Assembly (NCBI GenBank): GCA_016707705.1
Contig: JADJHD010000042.1
Coordinates: forward strand, 1 to 6,407
DNA: 6,407 nt
Direction: 5' to 3'
From: Bacteroidales bacterium
Lineage (GTDB): Bacteria > Bacteroidota > Bacteroidia > Bacteroidales > UBA4417
Positions 1 to 3,942 of the stretch are shown one piece after another (within the stretch, counting starts at the first letter, position 1; each line of letters opens with the position of its first letter). Under the pieces are notes generated by a model. It searched no databases and was not told the DNA's origin. It worked only from the letters and a program-made list of their open reading frames with translations. The translations under genes were made by a program, and so were the position numbers.

Positions 1-398
1 ATTGGTCCGCGGGTGATTTCGATATTCTGACCAGCTTCCATGGTTTCTTCAGTGATCTCATACTCAGGAGCACCTTCACCAATAAACAGCTTGATGGCTT
101 CAATCTGCTGTGAAGGAATAGCAACAGCCTTCCCCTCAAAGGTTACAAACTTCACAACGCCCTCAACCTGCAGTGCAGGGATGTATTCCTTGCGGGAAAT
201 GAATACGAAAACGTAAGAGTTGAAGAGTGGAACTTCTACCTTTTTCTTTCTGTCGCTCCACTGGCGATAGGTTTCTCGCATGGGCAGATAGGAAGTTATT
301 CCATTCTTTTCCAGCTCGGCATGAACCTTTTTTTCTGCCCGGGAACGTGTATACAGGGCAAACCACTGGGGTTCTGCATTGAGGATAGCTCTGTCCAT
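1..398 (-). CDS. NusG-like transcription antiterminator (UpxY/RfaH type), N-terminal part, cut by window edge
   Basis: The frame is open from an ATG at 398 to the window edge and gives 132 codons with no stop, so the gene is partial at its 3' end. The N-terminus reads QWFALYTRSRAEKKVHAEL (residues 11-29), followed by GITSYLPM (33-40), VPLFNSYVFV (56-65) and VVKFVTFEGKAVAIP (81-95). This is the order of conserved blocks in the NusG N-terminal (NGN) domain that binds RNA polymerase. The last visible residues, GQNIEITRGP (123-132), are the start of the C-terminal KOW motif. Paralogues of this type (RfaH in enterobacteria, UpxY in Bacteroides) keep polymerase processive through long surface-polysaccharide operons. 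The gene starts 60 bp after the gmd stop on the same strand, so cotranscription is likely, and the target operon probably continues to the left. The housekeeping NusG, usually next to secE and rplK, is an unlikely alternative in this context. The assignment to the NusG family is firm; the specific regulatory target is inference. Confidence 0.9.
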   Translation of the reverse strand, partial: MDRAILNAEPQWFALYTRSRAEKKVHAELEKNGITSYLPMRETYRQWSDRKKKVEVPLFNSYVFVFISRKEYIPALQVEGVVKFVTFEGKAVAIPSQQIEAIKLFIGEGAPEYEITEETMEAGQNIEITRGP

Positions 399-423
399 TG
401 AGTATAAGTGATAATGTATAATT

Positions 424-444
424 CCGGAAACAGTATCCGGTTTC
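424..444 (-). other. Overlapping, mutually exclusive small hairpins between gmd and the NusG-like gene
   Basis: Two 5-bp stems share bases. One pairs 424-428 (CCGGA) with 436-440 (TCCGG). The other pairs 427-431 (GAAAC) with 440-444 (GTTTC). Only one can form at a time. No U-tract follows on the minus strand, so it is not a standard intrinsic terminator. It lies in the 60-bp spacer just ahead of the NusG-like start codon. Function is unknown and the stems are short enough to be chance. Confidence 0.3.
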
Positions 445-458
445 AGTAAGAATATGGA

Positions 459-1571
459 TTATTCAAAGTAATTTTTTACCCTGTAACCACCTTCTTTCAG
501 GTATTTCTGTCTCATGGTAAGTTTCAGGTCCGATTGAATCATATCCTTCACCAAAGCATCCAGATCATATTCAGGTACCCAATTGAGTAGTTTATTGGCT
601 TTTGCGGGATCACCTAAGAGCAATTCCACTTCTGTTGGCCTGAAGTACTGTGGGTCAACCTCCACTACTACACTTCCCATTGGAAGCTTGCAATCTTCAC
701 TGCTGCAGGAAGTTAGAATTCCCTTCTCGTCAATGCCCTCACCCCTGAATTCAATGGTCATTCCGGCTTCTTCAAATGATTTCCTTACGAAATCCCTTAC
801 CTCAGTGGTTACTCCTGTAGCAATTACAAAATCTTCGGGTGTTTCATGCTGCAACATCAGATACATGGCACGAATATAATCCTTGGCATGTCCCCAGTCG
901 CGCTTGGCAGAGAGGTTTCCAAGGTAAAGCTTGTCCTGCATACCTAATGCGATGCGGGCCACTGCCATTGTGATCTTACGTGTTACGAATGTCTCACCCC
1001 TGATCGGACTCTCATGATTGAATAAGATGCCATTGGTGGCAAACATTCCATAAGCCTCCCTGTAGTTTACAGTAATCCAGTAGCCGTAGAGTTTGGCAAC
1101 TGCATAGGGGCTTCTTGGATAAAAAGGAGTCCTTTCACTTTGAGGTGTTTCCTGAACAAGGCCATATAGTTCACTGGTAGAAGCCTGGTAGAACCTGGTT
1201 TTATCCTTCAATCCAAGCATCCTGATTGCTTCCAGCAACCGCAGTGTGCCAAGTCCGTCAGCATTGGCCGCATATTCCGGACTATCAAAGCTAACCTTCA
1301 CATGGCTCATAGCCGCAAGGTTGTATATTTCATCTGGTTGAACCTCCTGAACAATCCTGATCAGGTTGGCAGCATCAGTCAGGTCACCATAGTGCAGGAA
1401 GAAATTCCTGTGTGATGTATGCGGATCCTGGTATAAGTGGTCAATGCGATCCGTATTGAATAAGGAGCTGCGGCGCTTTATGCCGTGAACGGTATATCCC
1501 TTCTTAAGCAGATACTCAGCGAGGTAAGCCCCGTCCTGTCCTGTAATTCCTGTAATAAGTGCGACTTTCAT
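459..1571 (-). CDS. gmd: GDP-mannose 4,6-dehydratase
   Basis: This 370-residue protein matches the usual length of bacterial Gmd (about 370). Gmd is a cytoplasmic NADP-dependent enzyme of the extended short-chain dehydrogenase family that converts GDP-D-mannose to GDP-4-keto-6-deoxy-D-mannose, the precursor of GDP-L-fucose, GDP-D-rhamnose, GDP-perosamine and others. Visible hallmarks are the nucleotide-binding TGITGQDG (7-14), HGIKRRSS (29-36), STSELYG (131-137, with Thr132 and Glu134 as expected active-site residues), the catalytic YAVAK (Tyr156, Lys160), NHESPIRGETFVTRKI (185-200), RDWGHAKDY (224-232) and DPQYFRPTEVELLLGDP (306-322). The ATG at 1571 starts MKVALITG exactly as the family does; no clear Shine-Dalgarno precedes it. 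It lies between wbpB upstream and a NusG-like gene downstream, all minus strand. The usual partner fcl (GDP-fucose synthase) is not in the window, so the final sugar is unknown. A 480-bp repeat-filled gap separates it from wbpB, so it may have its own promoter. Confidence 0.97.
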   Translation of the reverse strand: MKVALITGITGQDGAYLAEYLLKKGYTVHGIKRRSSLFNTDRIDHLYQDPHTSHRNFFLHYGDLTDAANLIRIVQEVQPDEIYNLAAMSHVKVSFDSPEYAANADGLGTLRLLEAIRMLGLKDKTRFYQASTSELYGLVQETPQSERTPFYPRSPYAVAKLYGYWITVNYREAYGMFATNGILFNHESPIRGETFVTRKITMAVARIALGMQDKLYLGNLSAKRDWGHAKDYIRAMYLMLQHETPEDFVIATGVTTEVRDFVRKSFEEAGMTIEFRGEGIDEKGILTSCSSEDCKLPMGSVVVEVDPQYFRPTEVELLLGDPAKANKLLNWVPEYDLDALVKDMIQSDLKLTMRQKYLKEGGYRVKNYFE

Positions 1572-1600
1572 GTATATCAGTTATAATTGTCAATAACAGT

Positions 1601-1628
1601 TTATAGTTGTTAGTATTTAGTTGTTAGT
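1601..1628. repeat. 14-bp direct repeat, two copies
   Basis: Positions 1601-1614 (TTATAGTTGTTAGT) and 1615-1628 (ATTTAGTTGTTAGT) are adjacent copies identical over the last 11 bases. This opens the repeat island upstream of gmd, only 30 bp from its start codon, so it lies in the likely gmd leader or promoter zone. Confidence 0.7.
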
Positions 1629-1635
1629 GGATAAG

Positions 1636-1663
1636 GTTCGAAGTTCGGGGTTCGTAGTTCTTG
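1636..1663. repeat. 7-bp GTTCNNN tandem repeat, four copies
   Basis: Four consecutive 7-bp units each begin with GTTC: GTTCGAA (1636), GTTCGGG (1643), GTTCGTA (1650), GTTCTTG (1657). The first four bases are invariant and the last three vary, which resembles degenerate intergenic repeats rather than a recent slippage array. It runs directly into the first hairpin element at 1664. Confidence 0.7.
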
Positions 1664-1786
1664 GTGTCCGCCAGACGGAGGACACAGATTTATGCGGATT
1701 TTATAATTGCAAATTCCTACCATTTTCATCCGCCAGCCAACGGACAGTTGAGAACAGATTAAAATCTCCATCCGCCAGCAGGCGGA
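1664..1786. repeat. Three related inverted-repeat hairpins with TCCGCCAG core
   Basis: Three copies of a short element share the core TCCGCCAG followed by a complementary GGA-type arm: 1664-1685 (stem GTGTCC/GGACAC, extended inward with one mismatch, loop AGAC), 1729-1744 (TCCG/CGGA, weakest) and 1771-1786 (perfect 6-bp stem TCCGCC/GGCGGA around loop AGCA). Between the first two lies the phrase ACAGATTTATGCGGATTTT (1684-1702), and after the third lies CTTCGCTTCGCATCC. They look like remnants of a dispersed hairpin repeat. No poly-T follows, so they are not clear intrinsic terminators. Confidence 0.6.
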
Positions 1787-1808
1787 CTCCACTTCGCTTC
1801 GCATCCTC

Positions 1809-1968
1809 TAGTCTCCCCGTCCCATTGTCTCCCCTTCCCCTAGTCTCCTATTCTCCTAGTCTCCTAGTCTCCTTATCTCCCCGTCCCCTAGTCTCCTAGT
1901 CTCCGCTTCCCCTAGTCTCCCCGTCCCCTAGTCTCCCCTTCCCCTTGTCTCCCCTTCCCCTTGTCTCC
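1809..1968. repeat. 8-bp tandem array, 20 units in exact register (type unit TAGTCTCC)
   Basis: Reading in steps of 8 from 1809, every unit fits NNNTCYCC except for one final A. Thirteen are A-type: TAGTCTCC at 1809, 1841, 1857, 1865, 1889, 1897, 1913 and 1929; TTGTCTCC at 1825, 1945 and 1961; TATTCTCC at 1849; TTATCTCC at 1873. Seven are B-type: CCGTCCCA at 1817, CCTTCCCC at 1833, 1937 and 1953, CCGTCCCC at 1881 and 1921, GCTTCCCC at 1905. Bases 4 (T), 5 (C) and 7 (C) never change. The order is ABAB, AAAAA, B, AA, BABABABA, so both ends are 16-bp A/B dimers. From 1969 to 2016 the sequence stays pyrimidine-rich but loses register (for example CTGTCTCC at 1994 and TCGTCTCC at 2006). The plus strand is C/T-rich, so the wbpB-gmd transcript would be G/A-rich here. 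Open frames across it are repeat translations, not genes. Confidence 0.9.
1909..1960 (-). other. Putative G-quadruplex-forming tract
   Basis: Seven runs of CCCC on the plus strand lie at 1909-1912, 1919-1922, 1925-1928, 1935-1938, 1941-1944, 1951-1954 and 1957-1960, separated by gaps of 6, 2, 6, 2, 6, 2 bases. On the minus strand, which is the sense strand for the wbpB-gmd transcript, this gives seven G4 runs with short loops, well beyond the usual four-run quadruplex rule. It could stall polymerase or form structured RNA between wbpB and gmd. Folding and any effect are inference. Confidence 0.6.
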
Positions 1969-2016
1969 TCCCTGTCCCCTCCCCTTCTCCCCTCTGTCTC
2001 CCCCATCGTCTCCGCT

Positions 2017-2044
2017 CCGCAATCCGCAATCCGCAATCCGCAAT
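2017..2044. repeat. Perfect 7-bp CCGCAAT tandem repeat, four copies
   Basis: CCGCAAT occurs four times without a mismatch at 2017, 2024, 2031 and 2038. The array ends 7 bp from the wbpB stop codon (TAG at 2054-2052), so it lies immediately downstream of wbpB in the transcription direction, where it reads as ATTGCGG units. Perfect conservation suggests recent expansion or correction, in contrast to the degenerate GTTCNNN array. No intrinsic terminator is visible between wbpB and this array. Confidence 0.85.
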
Positions 2045-2051
2045 CAGAAAT

Positions 2052-2969
2052 CTACCTACCAATAGTCTCCCTAATAGTTTGCACTATCTCGATACTGCGA
2101 CGGGCATCTTCCAATCCAAAACCATTACCACCCAGAATATGTTCATAGGAGCGGGTGTGAAGGTCAGTAAATCCTTCGCTGAACTCAATTTCTTCGCCAT
2201 TCATGGTAATTGACCTGAAAGTCCTCTTTCCTGTGGATTTTGCACTTTCCGGCAGATAGTCGGGGTTGATGCTAAGGAACCAGTTCACTCTGGCTTTTTC
2301 AAGAAGCAGGTAACCTGCAGCATGATCATGGGTATGTTCCTTAACATGATTCTCTTTTACATCACCAAAAATCCAGGTAAGCATATCAAAGAAATGGATG
2401 CCGATATTGGTGGCAATACCTCCTGATTTGCTCAAATCGCCCTTCCAGGAGATGAAATACCATTTTCCGCGACTGGTTATATAGGTAAGGTCTACATCAT
2501 ATACTGCATCTGCCGGTCCGTTGGCAATGCGCTCCTTTAGGGCAATAATAGCCGGGTGAAGCCGAAGTTGAAGAATGGTATATATTTTCTTCCCGGTTTC
2601 ATGCTCAAGTTCCTTAAGGGCATCGAGATTCCAGGGGTTCAGAACGAGTGGCTTTTCGCAGATTGCATTTGCTTCATTGCGCAAGGCAAGTCGCATATGT
2701 GCATCATGCAGATAGTTGGGTGAGCAAATGCTAACAAAGTCTATCTTATTTTCGGGATTCTTGCGTCTGAGTTTATCCATAAACCTGTCGAAACGTTCAG
2801 GCTCAGTAAAAAATTCAGCATCAGGGAAAAAACTATCCATTATTCCCACTCCATCATACTTGTCAAGGGCTGCAACCAGCTGATTGCCAGTTTCCTTAAT
2901 AGCTTTCAAATGCCTGGGGGCAATATATCCGCCTGCACCGATCAATCCGAAGTTTAACGCTTTGCTCAT
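2052..2969 (-). CDS. wbpB: WbpB/WlbA-type UDP-N-acetylglucosaminuronate 3-dehydrogenase (Gfo/Idh/MocA family)
   Basis: This 305-residue NAD-dependent oxidoreductase has an N-terminal Rossmann fold with GLIGAGGYIAPRH (8-20), then DFVSICSPNYLH (77-88), the family motif CEKP (104-107, catalytic-region Lys106), LQLRLHP (133-139) and the C-terminal-domain stretch YITSRGKWYFISWKGD (163-178) followed by SGGIATNIGIHFFDML (182-197, with His192). These blocks, plus FRSITMNGEEIEFSEGFTDLH (251-271), closely resemble WbpB of Pseudomonas aeruginosa as I remember it. WbpB oxidises C3 of UDP-GlcNAc-uronic acid so that an aminotransferase (WbpE) can install a 3-amino group, towards UDP-2,3-diacetamido sugars of O-antigen. 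Typical length is about 310-316. The ATG at 2969 begins the Rossmann strand directly, and upstream in-frame sequence is AT-rich. It appears to be the first gene of a minus-strand sugar operon with gmd downstream, and is divergent from the methyltransferase gene. Partners wbpA, wbpD and wbpE are not in the window, so the exact substrate is inferred. Confidence 0.88.
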   Translation of the reverse strand: MSKALNFGLIGAGGYIAPRHLKAIKETGNQLVAALDKYDGVGIMDSFFPDAEFFTEPERFDRFMDKLRRKNPENKIDFVSICSPNYLHDAHMRLALRNEANAICEKPLVLNPWNLDALKELEHETGKKIYTILQLRLHPAIIALKERIANGPADAVYDVDLTYITSRGKWYFISWKGDLSKSGGIATNIGIHFFDMLTWIFGDVKENHVKEHTHDHAAGYLLLEKARVNWFLSINPDYLPESAKSTGKRTFRSITMNGEEIEFSEGFTDLHTRSYEHILGGNGFGLEDARRSIEIVQTIRETIGR

Positions 2970-3034
2970 CTATTAGAAATTGAATGTTAGTAATTAATTG
3001 AAATTAAACTTAATAACAAAGTCATGATCTGCAT

Positions 3035-3063
3035 GGGAAAATCCCTGACAGAAAAGGCCTTTT
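3035..3063. promoter_or_regulatory. Two neighbouring palindromes in the divergent intergenic region
   Basis: GGGAAAATCCC (3035-3045) is an 11-base inverted repeat, and AAAAGGCCTTTT (3052-3063) is a perfect 12-bp palindrome, 6 bp apart. The second lacks a loop, which fits a dimeric protein-binding site better than an RNA hairpin. Both fall inside the predicted wbpB leader if the promoter at 3093-3100 is used. Operator function is inference. Confidence 0.35.
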
Positions 3064-3092
3064 TACATATAAGGTTAATATCTTTCCAATCG

Positions 3093-3100
3093 CAAAGTTA
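3093..3100 (-). promoter_or_regulatory. Candidate Bacteroidetes -7 promoter element for wbpB
   Basis: The minus strand reads TAACTTTG, an exact match to the TAnnTTTG element recognised by the primary sigma factor of Bacteroidetes. No good TTG-type -33 element lies 19-21 bases upstream, which lowers confidence. If used, transcription would begin near 3086-3089 and wbpB would have a leader of nearly 120 nt. Confidence 0.35.
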
Positions 3101-3111
3101 CTATATCTTGA

Positions 3112-3119
3112 TATATTTG
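3112..3119 (+). promoter_or_regulatory. Candidate Bacteroidetes -7 promoter element for the SpoU methyltransferase gene
   Basis: TATATTTG exactly matches TAnnTTTG and sits 18 bp before the ATG at 3138, giving a very short leader. A clear -33 box is not visible. Its location argues that the coding sequence starts at 3132 or 3138, not at the far upstream in-frame ATG at 3024, which would lie before the promoter. It is arranged back to back with the minus-strand box, 11 bp away. Confidence 0.4.
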
Positions 3120-3137
3120 TCCCTAAATAGAATGTGC

Positions 3138-3938
3138 ATGTTCGAAAAGATCAGTTCCGTTCATAATTCCCGCGTACGGAATATTGCTCTGCTGCAGGCA
3201 AAGAGCAGGGAGCGTAAAAAACAGAATTTATTTGTTATTGAGGGATTTCGTGAAATCTTCAGGGCATTAAAGGGGGGATATAACCTTCGGGAACTATACT
3301 ATTGTCCTGAGCTTGGAAGGAAGGAATCCCTTAAGGAATTGTTCAATGAAAATCCCAGTTTTACCTTAATCGAACTTACCCGGGAGGTTTTTGAGAAGTT
3401 GGCATACCGTGAGGAATCTGATGGCCTTTTAGCCCTTGCGGAAGCTAAAACTCATGCAATTTCAGATCTGGCGCTTCCTGAAAATCCTTTAATCATTATC
3501 CTTGAATCCGTCGAAAAGCCAGGTAACCTTGGTGCCGTTATGCGCACTGCAGATGCTGCTGCTGTTGATGCTGTCATACTTTGTGACCCTCTTACTGATC
3601 TTTACAATCCCAATGCGATACGATCAAGTCTGGGCTGCATCTTCACCAGACCGGTGGCAGTTTCAAGCGGTAGTGAGGTTAGGGAATGGCTTGCTCAGAA
3701 TAATATATCTGTTCATGCTGCCGCACTTTCTGATCAGGCTGTGAATTTCTATCTAAAGGATTATTCCGGTCCAACTGCATTTGTAATGGGAACCGAATCA
3801 ACCGGATTAAGCGACTCCTGGATGGAGTTTTGTCCGTCAACTGTAATCATTCCTATGCTTGGTGTCGCAGATTCCCTTAATGTATCAGTAAGCACTGCAG
3901 TGCTGGTATATGAAGCACTCAGGCAGCGCAGTAGGTAG
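3138..3938 (+). CDS. SpoU/TrmH-family RNA 2'-O-methyltransferase
   Basis: From the ATG at 3138 this is a 266-residue SPOUT-class enzyme that transfers a methyl group from S-adenosylmethionine to a ribose 2'-OH of rRNA or tRNA. The N-terminal part (about 1-100, with SRERKKQNLFVIEGFREI at 23-40) is the SpoU substrate-binding domain typical of 23S rRNA methylases such as RlmB or TsnR. The catalytic domain has all three SpoU motifs: motif 1 EKPGNLGAVMRTADA (126-140, Asn130 and Arg136), motif 2 VMGTESTGLS (216-225, Glu220) and motif 3 IPMLGVADSLNVSVSTA (238-254, Asn248). These form the trefoil knot and cofactor site. The frame stays open upstream to an ATG at 3024, but those extra 38 residues are rich in hydrophobics, lack family similarity and overlap a candidate promoter; the ATG at 3132 adds only Met-Cys. 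The gene is divergent from wbpB and converges on the porin gene. It is probably an unrelated housekeeping neighbour; the exact target nucleotide cannot be read from sequence. Confidence 0.93.
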   Translation: MFEKISSVHNSRVRNIALLQAKSRERKKQNLFVIEGFREIFRALKGGYNLRELYYCPELGRKESLKELFNENPSFTLIELTREVFEKLAYREESDGLLALAEAKTHAISDLALPENPLIIILESVEKPGNLGAVMRTADAAAVDAVILCDPLTDLYNPNAIRSSLGCIFTRPVAVSSGSEVREWLAQNNISVHAAALSDQAVNFYLKDYSGPTAFVMGTESTGLSDSWMEFCPSTVIIPMLGVADSLNVSVSTAVLVYEALRQRSR

Positions 3939-3942
3939 GCAT

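Noticed and set aside
163..366. 67-codon minus-strand open frame
   Set aside because: It overlaps, in another frame, the clear NusG-domain coding sequence running from 398 to the window edge, and shows no family features.
1584..1600. TTGACA-like motif on the minus strand upstream of gmd, suggesting a sigma70 promoter
   Set aside because: No -10 box at 16-18 bp spacing, and Bacteroidetes primary sigma factors do not use the TTGACA/TATAAT pattern.
1809..1968. Possible CRISPR array
   Set aside because: The units are contiguous 8-mers without unique spacers of 25-40 bp, and no cas gene is present.
1621..2148. Plus-strand open frames of 67-92 codons rich in Ser, Pro and Leu, and a 64-codon minus-strand frame across 1610-1804
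   Set aside because: They are translations of the 7- and 8-bp repeat arrays; the 3' one also runs antisense into wbpB. Absence of stops there is due to repeat composition.
3024..3137. N-terminal extension of the methyltransferase starting at ATG 3024
   Set aside because: The added residues lack family similarity and overlap palindromes and a promoter-like box at 3112-3119; MFEKISS at 3138 is the natural family start.
3502..3744. 80-codon plus-strand frame inside the methyltransferase gene
   Set aside because: It is a shifted-frame shadow of a gene whose catalytic motifs are intact.
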